A stretch of DNA of 64,000 bases from Viridothelium virens (lineage: Eukaryota; Ascomycota; Dothideomycetes; Trypetheliales; Trypetheliaceae): assembly GCA_010094025.1 (NCBI GenBank), contig ML991804.1, forward strand, positions 124,001 through 188,000, read 5' to 3'. The notes beneath the pieces were generated by a model. The model was given only the letters and a program-made list of their open reading frames with translations, did not search any database and had not been told where the DNA came from. Numbering within the stretch: position 1 is the stretch's first letter; each line of letters opens with the position of its first letter. Positions 11,475 to 23,624 of this stretch are shown here, one piece after another. Made by a program: the position numbers and the translations under genes.

Positions 11475-14400
11475 CTACGCCTCCTTGCCCACACTCCCCG
11501 TCACCGTCGCCGGCGAACTCCCATTCCCACTCACGCTCTCCGCGCTCGGCCGCCGCACCGAATTCGTCTTCTCGATCGGCTGCACCCTCAGCGCCGCCTT
11601 CGCCGCCTTCGCAACTGCCTCAGCAGCTGTGCCCGGTGGCGGCGTCGGCGTTACGGGTGTATTGGTTGATTCGGTTGAGGTGGCGCTCCAGATTGGCACT
11701 GCGGCGATGGAACGCTGTGCTTGTTGTTGCGGTTGTTGGGTGGCTGTTGGAGGAGGCGGAGGAGGACGAGGTGGGTGTAGGGCGTTGGCGGTTTCGGTGG
11801 AGATGGTGAGTTTGGTGGAGGGAGATTTCGGTTGCTGTTGTTGTTGTGGCGGCTTGCTCTCGGGGTCTTTGATACCTGATTGGGTTTCGCCGATGGATTC
11901 GACCGTGGCATCTGTATGCGCGGTTGTGGGGTGATCATCGGAAGTAATTTGACTGGTCTTGGGGAGCACCTCCTCTTTCTTTGCGTGGGCACGCTGAAGG
12001 GACTCGATATAGGTGTTAAATTTCACAATTTCCTTGAGAAGATAGGAGGACTTGCGCTCCCAGTTCGCATTGGCTTTGTTGGAGTTGGGGTGGCGAGGGC
12101 TGTAGGCGTTTTGCATTCGTATTCGAAGTTCCTGATGCTTGCTCAGGTCCTCTTCAAGGCTCTTGACGTATTCAGTCAACGCCGTCAATTGGTCGACTTC
12201 CAGGAGTTGGCTGGCCATCATGCTGGCGACCGGCGGTTGCCAGTCTGTAATCATGACCTTGTCACCAGGTAATCTTGCGCCTCTCATGGTGCCCATCCCG
12301 ATGTGTGATGCGCCTTGATCAATGCTTGTCCGAATGCTGGACATACTTGGTCGGCCAGAACCAATTGTTTGCGATGGACGTCCGAGAGCAGCTGTGGCTG
12401 AAGGTGGACGATTTGACGTCGCACTCATGGAGCGAGTTTCTCTAGCGTGCGAAGGAGCCCGGCTATGCGTAGATACCTGCCCTTCAGTAGCTGTTCCGAT
12501 TATCGCTTCACTCCAACCGTATTCGACATTGCTGACACCTCCAATCAATGGCTCCTTGCTCAGTCGGGCAGCCCAGTAGTTGACAGTGCTGACAAACTCT
12601 CGCACTATGTCTGCCGTGCCAACCTGGAAGAGATGTACAGCGCCGGTTGGTAGGCTGAGCGCCCAAACGTGCGGTCTGGACTTGCTGTAGCCAGGCTCGG
12701 GGAGAGCTGATGCAATCGTTTGTCGCAACAAGAACGCGTCGAGCGCTTCAGCGTTGGCAGTCCAGTTACCACCTCCGACGACTGCAGGACCCGATTTGCC
12801 GTGGTTGAATTTGTGCTTTGCGCTGATACTCTTCGTATTGAAGGCGAATAGCCTCATCCATCCTTTCTCTACAACAGCAAAGCACTCGTTCCAGTTCCTA
12901 GTTTTTGCTTTCTTGTCCTTACTTTCGAGATGATGTTTATGCTTGAGCATACCTTCCTTTGCCCATGGTGCACCAATCAACTGTAGGCGTTCATCGTCGA
13001 GCAATGGAACTCCTCCACCACCCTGCATCTCTTCCGAGTCGGGAGGCATCCCTGGAGAGCCAAGGTGGAGGCCTGCATTGGCCGAGACAAAGGTCGATGA
13101 ACCGCTGTTCGGACTTGCCAGAGCAGACCCTACACCTGTACCCTCTTCACGAATAATGGCTTGACTCAGAGCATTTGCAAAACCAATACTCTTCTGATAA
13201 GCGTTCCCTATGCCACCACTTGATGAGAGACCAAAACGCGAGGATGCGAAGCTGTCGACACTTAATGTTGTTGCCGTCCTGTTTGCCGAGTACCGTGACC
13301 AAGTACTGCTTGCGCCACTGGGACTCCACACTCCACTTCCGTCTTCGAAGCTGGTCCTGCTGCTGCTGTTACCACCGTGTCCATTTGTTGATAGTGAAGG
13401 GGGAGGGTACAACTTAGGCCGCAAGGGTCGAGATGCTTTGGACGTCCAGCGTGCGGCAAGGCCGCGACTGTTAGTACTAGCCGGAGCACTATCGAGACGG
13501 CCGCGATACGACGCTGTCTCTGATGGCGTTTTGGACAGCATCGAGGGTGTTCGACGGAGCATACTGGTAGTCCATGTTGAAGCAAGAGAATTGGTCCTGT
13601 TGGTTGGTGGAGGGTTTTCGTCGGTTTGGCGTGCAGGTAAAGCAGGATCAACTCCATGAAGCGGCAGGCGTTGCCTCTCGATAGATCTGTAGAATTCCTT
13701 GAGTACGGCTTCAAGCTGCATTTCCCAGCCTTTGAGTGAGCCCTCGAACCGATTCCGCACAAGAGTATCAATAGCATCGCCTGAGCCAGACGAATCGGTG
13801 TTGAAAGTCAGGATCCCACCGGAATCGGTCCTGATCGGGGGCCGCATTGAAAGACGCTTCATGGTTCCCTTGAAATCGGTAGTAGAGCGTTCCTTTAGGT
13901 CGATCGAGGTGCGGGCCTCATTGCTTTCTGGGGGGAAACTGGGAGAGCTGGGACTGGTGGCAGCGGGTGTCTCTGACCAGGGAATTGTCCCACGGCTTTG
14001 CGCAGGGGATGGGCGAATGGTGGCATCGAAAGCATCAGGTGCTGCTTCAGACACGACGTTCTTGATGGTGGGTAGGGTATTTCGAACGAATTGGTTCCTA
14101 GTCATCTTGGATTCTATGTCCGCCAGATGCAGATCTGTATTAAGCAGTAAAATTGAATATGAGATTGTGTGCACGACGTCTAAATAGTATTAGTATCTCG
14201 AAAATAGCAGGGGGGAAATCAAATGCTTACCAAAATCTTTGAAGCCGTGATTAGGATTGCAAGCACACCATCTGCGAGAGAATGCATGCAGAAGACGATC
14301 AATCTGCTGTGTCTCGCCTTTGAGCACTAGCCTGGTGCAAAAGTCACGCAGCGCGGCAAGGATGTTGAGATCGGTGAAGTTGAAAAGCTCGACATATGCT

Positions 14401-16934
14401 TTGCGGGAGCGAATATTGACAGCTTCTGTGTCGCCAAGCCAGGCAGCTGCTTCAGATTTGCTGAGAAAGACTTCGTCGCCGTTGAAGATTTGGAGCGCTC
14501 TTTCTCGGTCTTCCTCAGTTGGCTCGTCGACGTCGGCAAACGGCGTTGCTGTTGCTGCGGCAGCACTGACCGAAGCTGGAGCTCCTTGGCCAGTAGCTTC
14601 ATCAGTAGGTCTGACATCTGGTGCGCTCAAAGAAAGCTCGTCATCTGCTTCAGAAGACGGCGAAGTGCCTCTGGCCGACGAACGAGCACCCTCAAATGGA
14701 AGCGTGAGGTGTGTGGAAGATGTTTGGTCGAGCTTTTCTTCGGATTCAGTAGCATTCAGCCATACCCGCTGACTCTTATTGGAGTCATTGAATGGCTGAA
14801 GGTCGTCCTTGTGCGACGTTGTAACAACATAGGTCTCCTCATCAGTCGGTGAGATCTTTTCGGTGGAGTCCCAATGAGTTTGCGCCGTGTGGACACTCTG
14901 TGGCGATGTGGCCTGGGAAGGAAGTGAGACTTTCTTTGACAGTACTCCAGATGTTGGAGGTGAGCGGATTTCAGATGATGGCTGGAGCTGGGTCTGGGAC
15001 TGGGACTGGGTGAAAGCTGGAGAGGTGGGGCTCGTCTGGGGTCGTTTTGGTTCGCTTGCCTCTTTCGTGCCAGACCGCATTTTCACGGCTTCGCGACTAG
15101 GCCCAGGCCGATCTTCGACATCACTATTGTCTGCGAGGAAGGTGTCGCCTTGGGCATGACGCATCAGCGAGGTTTTGATCTTTTGTTCGGCTGCTGCCGT
15201 GAATTCATTGGGCATAAGCGAGCCGACGTGCTGGGGTTTTTCATCCCGCAGGGGTGCCCGTGCTGCATATCTCGCCTGTCCGACCTCAGTCTTCGTGGCA
15301 TATGGATCATCCATATAAATCATCTCTTCGTTCTCCACCCTGACAGTCTGTCTCGCATCAAACAGTGCATCTGCAGCATTAGTATGGCCATTGAGCCACG
15401 GAGTCATCACTTTACGCAAGCTACTGATTGATGGGCTAGGCTGCGCAGGCGGGACTGGAACGTACGCCTGAGCGTTTAGCTGCACAGGAAGGGATGGAGG
15501 CGGTTGAGCATCTGTCACAGACCGCTTCCGTCTCCGAAAGAATGATGATGGCTTCTTCTGCAAGGAAGGTCTTTGCGGCTCCCAATTTGCATTCAAATCA
15601 GGCAAAGAAGGACCTGCATCGGCTCTGAGCTGTGATGCAATATGGTTCTGATTGGCTTGAGTCTTGGGCCTGCTGTTTTCTCCCCGCTCCATGCCGTTCG
15701 ACTGCTGCGACACTATGGAATGCCTCGGGTCAGCTGAGTTAGCATTATTCTTGGAAGATCCAAAAACACGTTTGAAGAATCCAGGTCTGTCCTTGTGTCC
15801 TCCAAGATTGAGTCCAGATGCATGAGGACCATCTGAGGCTTTCCGATAAGAGACTGCTGGTGCTGGGGCAATGGGATCCGACAATAAAACCTCAGGAGAT
15901 ATGGTACTCGCATTGACGAAATCGTTTGCCTGCCTCCGTATTGACTCTGGAATGTGTGTATCCGTGGCCGCGCGTTGGTATAGTTCCCTCGGCGAGCCTC
16001 TATTGTTATCATTGGCGCGTGGACCATATGAAGAATGGGGCACTCTCAAAGGCGAGTTGTTGCGAGATTTTCGGACCGGTCCAGATCGCACCGACGGTTC
16101 TGGAGCTGCTTCTTCCTCCCCATCCCAGTATTCCAGAGCAACAGGTCTTCCTCGCTCCATCATTGCGGAGTGTTGCTTCGCTGGCGAGTTTTCTTTGGCC
16201 GTATCGTAGATGTTGTCCACGCTTGCAGAGCGATGCGCCGAATGCATTCCCCATTTACTCGTCCCAAGCACTTGACTGTAGCCATAGTCTATGCTGGACG
16301 AGCCACTACTCTTACTGTCCTTTTTGTTCATACCTCCCCGTCCGTGCCTTGAGAGAGGTGGGGCACCGTTGCGTGGGATTGCAATTGGGAAGTTCGAGCT
16401 GCTGTTGCTTCGGCGGCCTTTAGAAGAAGGGTGGCGGGAGTGTGGGCTTGATGCGTTATCGAGAGATCCACCTCTATCGTGGTTTGAAGAGTACGATGAA
16501 GACAACGTGTGTCCGCGATGTCGAAATGGGCCTCGTGACATGACTGGCGGGATCGTGTTCTCATCGTCAAGATTGTTATACAATACAGCACAATTGGAGT
16601 AGGCGCCGGAACCGTGCTGATCCAACGACATCAGCATGTTATCCACCAAAGATTGCCTGTGTGTTGCCAGGGAGAGGTCGTGAGAGTCGCGCAATGCCCT
16701 TTCATCCTTCTCTGCCCGCTGATTGTTGTCCACAGGCGTTCCATCCTCAAGAAATGTCCCATCATTCGAGTAGTAGGCTGGCTGTATCTTTGACGGCATC
16801 ATGGCATTCGCTTTAGGTGTAGCAGGTGGAGAAATCCTGGTTAGCGGGCTTCGTGCTCCGTTTTTGGTGTTCAGTTTCGTTGGGGTTGCTCGTTCCCTTC
16901 GAGTACTCGGAGGAGAGGTCATGGTTTTCGACAT
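11475..16934 (-). CDS. SEC7-PH domain ARF guanine nucleotide exchange factor (Syt1-like)
   Basis: This is a 1802-residue protein that should activate ARF-family GTPases in membrane traffic. The N-terminal 800 residues are low-complexity, Ser/Pro/Arg-rich and likely disordered. The SEC7 domain spans about 806-960: FTDLNILAALRDFCTRLVLK is followed by GETQQIDRLL, which holds the catalytic Glu finger, then across the intron VVHTISYSILLLNTDLHLAD. A PH domain follows near 1310-1450 (GMLKHKHHLE...NECFAVVEKGWMRLF). Near 1570-1645 is a coiled coil (LTALTEYVKSLEEDL). The arrangement resembles yeast Syt1 and EFA6/PSD-type exchange factors. Exons are 16934-14231 and 14179-11475; the 51-nt intron has a TACTAAT branch site and splits a conserved SEC7 Asp codon. 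ATG 16934 is the first ATG of the frame; MTSPPSTRRE four codons on is an alternative. The last 60 codons switch sharply to G-ending codons. Confidence 0.9.
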
Positions 16935-19619
16935 GATAGCGCACAATGGGGCGCAGGACTAGCTGGCCGACTCATAGACAGATAGGTTGCATAGATCCAG
17001 CTCCAATTTCCAAGTCTTCCCCGGACAAAGATCCAAGAACACGGATTGCCTTGAATAATGGAACTTGGATCGTGCAAAGGTACCTCCCAACAATGTACCC
17101 TGGCAGTCCGCTCGCCCTGCGAGATAGTGTAACAGCACAAACGAGCGTCGAAGAAGGTTCACTAAATGAGAGATACGGTCAGCTTCGGTGTCAGACCAGT
17201 TAAGAATGAAGGTTCCGAGGGCTGTGGAGAGCGATATGGTTTGGCGACCAGGGTGGTTCATTCCTCTGCTCGGTTCAGGGGTATGCTGGTCTTTGAGGAC
17301 GGCGGCAGCTAGGCCCAAAACGCGGCCAGTATGGCGTTTCAAGACTCCTCTTTCAGATGCTTTTAGGGCAGACGCCAACACTCCACGCCGACCGCTATCC
17401 ACTGGTCGCAGCTTTGCTTTGTGCTGCAGGAAGTTGGGCTAGCCCTCAGCTAAACTTCGAGCGGCAGGATGTTAACGCCGCCACCTACCGACGGATGACC
17501 GATCTGCAACGCTTCGACGACCGTGAGCTGGTGACGTGGGCACGTAATAATAGGGATGTGTCATGGTCAGATGAAGCGCCTATGGCGCATTCGCCGCTCG
17601 CATTGATCACAGATGTTGCCCTCAAACATAAAAGTTACAGCTCTTCTCGTGCGGCTCAGTCGTTCGGCCGAGGCGCACCACTCTCGAGCTACCAACTTCT
17701 CGTCCATGCAGGCAATCATGACCTAGAAAGCGGTCTGTTTCAATAATCAACGGCCATTGCCCGGCATGAAGCCTTCGAAGGTCGACCACTAACTAGGTGC
17801 TTCGCTACTTGCTCCTCTCCCATTGTGTCGGGATCAATTCACTCATTTCTCCTCTCTGCATGTAGCCGGCAGCGCAACCAGGCTGCTTCTTGGGCGAAGT
17901 CTAAACAGTGGCACCCGAAAATACATTATCCGCCATCCTCGGACCCTGCGATGGTGTAGATGGAGGTCGACGTCTCTGGTTATTCGAATATCTTCATTCG
18001 CTCCCCCCGTGGCTAGCCGCTTGACGACGCGCACAAGCGTCCCAGTCCGAAACAACGCGTCCTGCACGTCGGAGAGATGCCTGCATGCATCGTCGCCATC
18101 CTCCAACCAATGGCGCGCAGCACTGAGGGGTCGCCTCGCTTCCGCTCGCCTTGCCGCGTTGGTCCCTTGCGAATGCACATGCCGTTCCTGAATTGTGTGC
18201 AGTGCAGTCTATCTTTTAGCCGCCGTATGACCTTGCCTCGTCAGTGACCACATGCCCTCTGAGGACTCCCCACCCCTTGCCTGGTGGCAAAAGATAGGGA
18301 CTTGCAAAAGTAGACCAGACACCAGACATCATGATCGATTGGGACATGTCAAGGATGTTTATTGATGACGACTTCACGGCAAGCACTTAAGCTGCATGCA
18401 AAAGGGGTGTTCAGCAAAGCACCGAAAGGATCGAGAGACCCTGACTCAAGTCACAGGTGCATTTCGTGAGTGCCACTGTCTTGGTGCTGTTGGGTTGCTT
18501 TGGAGCCTGCCTTTCAACGCACCTCAACGCCTCCTGCAAGTTGACCAAGATCCAACTGCATGCATCATCCGTAGGACCGTCAAACGCCGGAATAGGGTTT
18601 GAGGGGCGACGTGCAGCAGATCGAGGCAGCTTTAGAATAAGCAAAAAGGACCTACTTTGGGCGGCTGTACTACACAAAAGCCTGACCAGAATCTTACATG
18701 CATATTGATTTCAGCTATGAACTTTTGTCTCGTTCTATTCGTGACTCGACGACTACAGGCAAACGTCATTTGAGATCAAAGACTTGTTCCCTGTTACGAT
18801 CCAAACAAACCAAGAGATTTCAATGAAGAACGAGGTTCTCCGAAACAATAAGGCCAAACTCACCAAAGGGCACGTCCAATGAGGACGCCCAGTTAATTAC
18901 TCTATTGTGCCCAGCCGCGGATTCACTCCTAAACGTTGGCGACTGCCTGTCGTCTGACAGGATTTCAGAAAGGTACCATTGTATTGGACCACGTCAGTAC
19001 CTGCCTTCACGGAAGGGAAACAGGTTCATGCCTGTGTCCTAGGATCCCTTCCTCCGTCCAGATCCTTATTTGGACGAGCATAGATTTGTTCAAGTCCCAC
19101 GATCGCGCGATCGGTACGGAGCGGTACCGGCAAATTGCTTCGATCAGGATCACTAGGTATGGTGACGAGGGTTTATGGAGTACTACGATTTGGATGCCAA
19201 GACGTTTTGGTTAAGCCATAGATGCACGCCATGCCTCGGCTTTGGCTCTAAAATAATGATGAATAATGCCCAGAGAAACCTCATCTCGGATTTATCCTTC
19301 TACACCACTGAGCGATCGGAAGGTACCAAGCGATGCGGAAATCTATGCTTAGACATGGTTTTTAGAATAAGCTGTGTTTGGAATCTTGGAGTTGGAGTTT
19401 GGATTTGTGTGACAAAATTACTTCAGTCGGCTCAAGGGGTATGCAAACGGTAACCTATGCACTTATTGCTTCATGATATGCAAGATGCAGGCTACATGAT
19501 TCACCAGGAGAAACAGATACATCCTAGCTAGCATCGGAACAACACATGCTAGAAAAACCAAATACTGCATCCGGCAATCAATCTCTAAAAAAGTTTCCTC
19601 GAATCCTGAACCACCCTGC
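16935..19619. other. 2.7 kb gap without supportable gene
   Basis: The part next to 16934 is probably the promoter and leader of the SEC7 gene. Further left-to-right there are only short frames without family resemblance, typical codon pattern or plausible splice-linked partners. I found no tRNA-like or snRNA-like structure by eye. An unrecognised long noncoding RNA cannot be excluded. Confidence 0.45.
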
Positions 19620-20508
19620 TCACTTCTTCCCCCGTCCCCTTCCTCTCTTCCCACCCGTCGTCCCCGCCGCCGCCTCCCTCATCCGACGCTCCCTCTCCTC
19701 CACCTCCGCCTTCCTCTCCTTCTCCTGCTCATCCCTCTCCTCCTGCTCTGCCTTCTTCCGCGCCGCCTCCGCCTCCCGCCTCTCCCTCACCAAGCGCAAC
19801 CGCTCCAAATCCGCACGTGCCTCATCCGTCTTCCCCTCCGCATGTAGCTTCTGATACTTCAGCTTCGCCTGCTGCGCCTGCAGCGCCTCGCGCTCGCGGC
19901 GTGACAGGTTCGCCGTGTCTGGCTTCTTGGCTTTGGAGGGGTCTTTGGGCTCTGACGAGGTCGGCTTGTTCAGTTGGGCGCGAGCCTTCGCGGTGTGGTT
20001 TGGGTTGGCGGGCGCGTCGTCATCGTCATCGTCGTCTTCTTCAGAAGAGGAAGACTCGGAGGGGGGCAGATCGCCGGGTGCGGCGGCTCGTTGTTTGGCC
20101 TTGGCGATGGCGGCCTCTTTCTTGGCTCGTTGGGCGGCTTTGCGTTCCTCGCGTGATAGCTGAGAGTTGGCGTTCTTGGGGATGGAGTTCTCGTCGGAGT
20201 CGTCCGAGGACTCTTCCGAGTCTTCCTCATCGTCCGAATCATCTTCATCGTCTTCCTTATCCTTGGGGTCCTAGAGGTTTGTGAGATCGGATTCGAGTCA
20301 TAGTTTGATTTGAGTTACGTACAGCCCACATGCTGACTTCGGCGCCATCCGCATCGAGTGGTCGTAGGTTACGACTGAAATGTTTGCCGCCTTTGGAATT
20401 TGTTAGTCCGTGACTCCAATTGGGTATGTCTTTTGCGTGCCCACCTCCTCTCTTTGGTTTTCGGAATTTACCGCCACGGCCTCGTGCTGTTGCTGCCGCG
20501 GAAGACAT
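19620..20508 (-). CDS. PP28/PDAP1-like casein-kinase substrate phosphoprotein
   Basis: This is a 260-residue, highly charged protein of the PP28 (PDAP1) family. The signature reads [20 protein letters not shown] followed by [15 protein letters not shown]. An acidic, Ser-rich stretch ([17 protein letters not shown]), a probable CK2 target, comes next, then [20 protein letters not shown], a second acidic/Ser block and a long Arg/Lys/Glu helix ([20 protein letters not shown]) ending GRGRGKK. Exons are 20508-20445, 20390-20323 and 20270-19620. The first intron is 54 nt, stop-free and in frame; removing it restores the conserved GGGKHFS, and it has a GACTAAC branch site. The second is 52 nt. The family's biochemical role is poorly defined; the name rests on the signature. 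Confidence 0.9.
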
Positions 20509-21150
20509 GGTGGCCTTGCGAAGTTCGTAATTCAGTGGTCAATGTCTTTCCAGAAAAGAAGGCGAAGAAGTGTCACAAGGTTGCAATTAAATGGCGCTGG
20601 TGGATTAGGCTTTTGCCTGTGACTCGGCCTCGCAGGTTGGGTGACAACACATTTGCCCCGCCAAAGGCGCACCGAGCGGTCAAAACTCCTCTGAGAGCCT
20701 GTTTTCAGCCTAGCGTATGATAGCGTCTTCCCATGTTTTCGTCGCAACGACGGCCCCCCTTGTTCTTTTCTCTTCATCAATTCGCAAACCTTCATATTCA
20801 CTCTGACTTGCCTGCATTTGCACCATGGAAGCTTGGAGGGGAAAATGGAGGTGAGATTAATCTCAGCCGTCTGCTTACCCTTCACCCTCTTGAAACTTGT
20901 GGAGTTTGAAGAAATATGTTCGACGGTACATCCCAGAGCTCAATGCATTGACGAGGCACGTAAGCGTACCTTATGTGGTTAAAGGACGATAATGTCCTGG
21001 TAGCCAGTCGGCCTCGTGAAATCAGAAACTGCGTTGGTGTTTGAGGACTAGGTGAGCACCCTATCCGAGACACTTTTGGCATTTTCTGTATTGAGCAGGG
21101 TCTGCTTAGATCAAGAACTTCTGTCCTTAGTACATCCAAATCAAATCAGT
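20509..21150. other. Intergenic, same-strand spacer
   Basis: This is the region between the HAD gene's stop and the start of the PP28-like gene. It probably contains the PP28-like promoter. No coding sequence is supportable. Confidence 0.5.
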
Positions 21151-21951
21151 TCAACTATGCTGTAGTCTATCGGCGTGTTTCTTTACTGCATCAACCACTT
21201 CTCCAAGACTTTTCACAATTGCCGTTGGTCTGCCCTCGTCTCCACCAAGGAGCTCGTCCTGCCATCCGTTGCCAGCTCTATCAACCCAAGCAGCCTGCAT
21301 TCCCGCTGACTTTGCTCCTACTATGTCGAACGGATTACCACTTACTAACCACATTTCAGTCATCTTCTCTTTGCTCTTCCCCATCTTTTGCGCTAGCATC
21401 TCGTATACTTCTGGTGCGGGCTTGAACTTTTTGCACTCTTCAACCACTATGATCTGTTGAAAGGTGTTGGCGTGAGGGGCCAGATCTGGAGAATGATTGA
21501 CGGAGTTGGAAACCATTGATTGTGTGCCGTTGGAGAAAACAGCCGCCGTGATGCCAGGCACACTAGCAAGAGCTGTTAGAGCTGGCTTGACGTCTGGAAA
21601 TGTAGAAAGAGAGTCGTATGCTTTCATGAGCTCATTCTGGTCCTCCTCTTCGAGGGATACTCTTGATTCACTTAGTGCATTCTTGAGCGAACGGTGAGTG
21701 ATCTTGGAGAATGGTTCGAATTGGTCTACGTCGGCATCAGCCATATTCCCGACTTTGGGCTTTCGATTGCTTGATTTACTCATGCTATTCAGTCGCCATG
21801 TATATTCCAACTGATACTTTCTCCATGCCGTGGCGATGATGGTAGCTTTATCTTGACCAAAATGCTCTGAAAGCTTCTTCGCTATCGAATCGGTTGATAG
21901 CAACGTTCCATACAAGTCAAAAGCGACCACAATATCTCGACTGCTAGACAT
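21151..21951 (-). CDS. HAD-family haloacid dehalogenase-like hydrolase (type II)
   Basis: This is a 248-residue HAD-superfamily hydrolase resembling 2-haloacid dehalogenases. The nucleophile motif is AFDLYGTLLSTDS near the N-terminus, with the Asp first in DLYGT. Motif II is VFSNGTQSM, the Lys is in EECKKFKPAPEVYEML, and motif IV is the WLVSGNPFDIVGAKSAG region, where the usual SxNxxD is seen as SGNPFD. Exons are 21951-21780 and 21725-21151. The 54-nt intron is in frame and stop-free; splicing gives WRLNSMNQFEPFSKIT, the uninterrupted pattern expected in this family, while reading through adds 18 non-conserved residues. The real substrate may not be a halo-acid. It is divergent from the HNH gene. 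Confidence 0.88.
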   Translation of the reverse strand: MSSSRDIVVAFDLYGTLLSTDSIAKKLSEHFGQDKATIIATAWRKYQLEYTWRLNSMSKSSNRKPKVGNMADADVDQFEPFSKITHRSLKNALSESRVSLEEEDQNELMKAYDSLSTFPDVKPALTALASVPGITAAVFSNGTQSMVSNSVNHSPDLAPHANTFQQIIVVEECKKFKPAPEVYEMLAQKMGKSKEKMTEMWLVSGNPFDIVGAKSAGMQAAWVDRAGNGWQDELLGGDEGRPTAIVKSLGEVVDAVKKHADRLQHS

Positions 21952-22376
21952 TCAGACTATATTGACTGATGTATCTGAGTTGCAGTTCCTTCTAACTGTT
22001 TTGATTCGTTTATCCCTTTACGCCCCCGTTAGACGGTGCAATAGAAAATATCGGCGGGTAATACAAGGCTCAGTCTTTTGTTGGCGGCCTCCCGGATGGG
22101 ATGGACCAAGATCTGAATATTAATGAGATCCCTACCAGTCCTTTCTCGAAACCTTCTTCAGCTCTTCTTCTCGAGATTAAGCCAGAAGTCGTTGAGGAGT
22201 CCCCAGAACTCAATGGCATCAACCTTTCTTATTACATCAACGGTGCCAATTTAGGGTGTTAGTGTCCCCACAACGAACCATGACGCAAGGCGGGAGATCT
22301 CCAAACCTCAACCCACCACTCCGCAACATCTGCGTTGTGCGATGCCACTGATGCCTATGCGTAATCTCAAGTCCCC
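21952..22376. other. Divergent promoter region with a 53-codon upstream ORF
   Basis: These 425 bases lie between the divergent HAD and HNH genes. A 53-codon frame at 22101-22262 (ATG to TAG) starts MDQDLNINEIPTSPFSKPSS and has even, protein-like composition. It could be an upstream ORF or part of an unrecognised first exon of the HNH gene. Confidence 0.4.
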
Positions 22377-23290
22377 ATGAGTTCTGGAGATGGGAATGAT
22401 GAAGACGAAAATTATGAAGTCTTCAGAGACTGTCTTTCAACTCCCATAATTCAGAAGCTTGCAGCACCGAAACGTCCTGAACGTAGAAGGGCTGCGAAGG
22501 GAAGGAAGAATGCAATTAAACGTACCGACGAACCACGAGAGGAGAAGGAGGTGGATGACGCAGAAGAACTGGTAGAGTTCATTGACGTATGTCAGTCTGT
22601 GCAGGCATCTACTTGTATCATTTCGGAGCGCCTACTCCGAGTAATGAGACAGTCCCTCCAGGCGTTCCCATATCTAATTCAAGACAAGACTCGCCGTATT
22701 CTCGATGCTAATAATCCGCGTCACAGTACCTCGCAACCGAAATCTTCAACTCCCTGCCCTTTTTCCTCCGCACCCTCTCCTACTCTTCCTCCCAAGCCTC
22801 CCCCTCCCTCCTCGACGACTACTCCTCCCTTGCCGCCCTAGCCACCCTGACTACCTCCCTCCCACCCCACATAATCGACTCCCTCACGACCTATACCCTC
22901 ACCTCCTCCCCCTCTACTTTCCTCCCTCCGATCCTCAACACCTACATCACCGCCCTCACGACCCCACCCCCACCCCCGACATCTGCGTCCCGCCCTTCGG
23001 CTTGCGAGCTCTGCAGCCGCTCCCACATCCCCCTGACAATTCACCACCTTATCCCGCGCTCATGCGCCACCAAGGCGGTCAAGCGCGGATGGTGCGAGCC
23101 ATGGGAGCCGACGACCAGGCTGGCGTTCTTGTGTCGGGCGTGTCATAGCTTTGTGCATGGGTTGGCGGGGAATGAGGAGTTGGCGAGGAGTAAGTGGGCG
23201 AGAAGCGTGGAGGGGATATGGGAGGAGAGGAGGGGAGAGGTAGAGAGGTGGGTGGGTTGGGTGGGGAGAGTGAGGTGGGGAAAGAGGTGA
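22377..23290 (+). CDS. HNH-like zinc-binding protein, fungal family of unknown function
   Basis: This is a 257-residue protein. The N-terminal third is acidic/basic and Arg-rich (ERRRAAKGRKN), followed by a helical block (EELVEFID-YLATEIFNSLP). The C-terminal domain has an HNH-like metal centre: a CELC pair, HHLIP, and a CRAC-HSFVH pair, the usual two Cys pairs around the His motif. Exons are 22377..22586 and 22727..23290. The 140-nt intron has a GTATGT donor, TGCTAAT branch site and CACAG acceptor. HNH folds are often nucleases, but fungal proteins of this layout have no established activity, so I do not assign one. Codons are almost all C-ending up to about 23070 and then G-ending. Confidence 0.83.
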
Positions 23291-23624
23291 TTGGGATGGG
23301 TAATCGAAGGAGGGATGGATGTGGTGTTAGGAGTTGCAATGATGCGATGGTTCGATGCGGAGAATTGGCGGGGGGAAAGAATGGGCTGGTTTTACTACAA
23401 GACTGATGAAGTCCCGCAGCTGGAAGCAATCCATAGCGACTCGATTGCGCTACCTGGATAGCTGTAGTGATATTGAGATGTTGTCGTGAAAGGAGCCTGT
23501 TACGATAGTCGGCCTGCAAGGCCAATGAGTACCGAAAGCCTGGAGAAAGAGTTTTCATATTGTTACACATGTAAAGCTTGAGGAATATTCAGAGGAGCTG
23601 GTCACAGGTCACCAATACGAAATC
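23291..23624. other. Short spacer
   Basis: This spacer lies between the HNH gene and the next plus-strand gene. It continues G-rich at first and then becomes neutral. No coding sequence is seen. Confidence 0.5.

Noticed and set aside
16959-17402. 147-codon minus-strand frame upstream of the SEC7 gene
   Set aside because: It does not begin with ATG, shows no motif and lies where the SEC7 leader is expected.
17823-18191. Overlapping 110-120 codon frames on both strands in the 2.7-kb gap
   Set aside because: Arg/Ser-rich random-looking translation, no family motif and no splice partners.
19817-20284. Plus-strand frame opposite the PP28-like gene
   Set aside because: Shadow of the acidic/basic repeats on the minus strand; no independent evidence.
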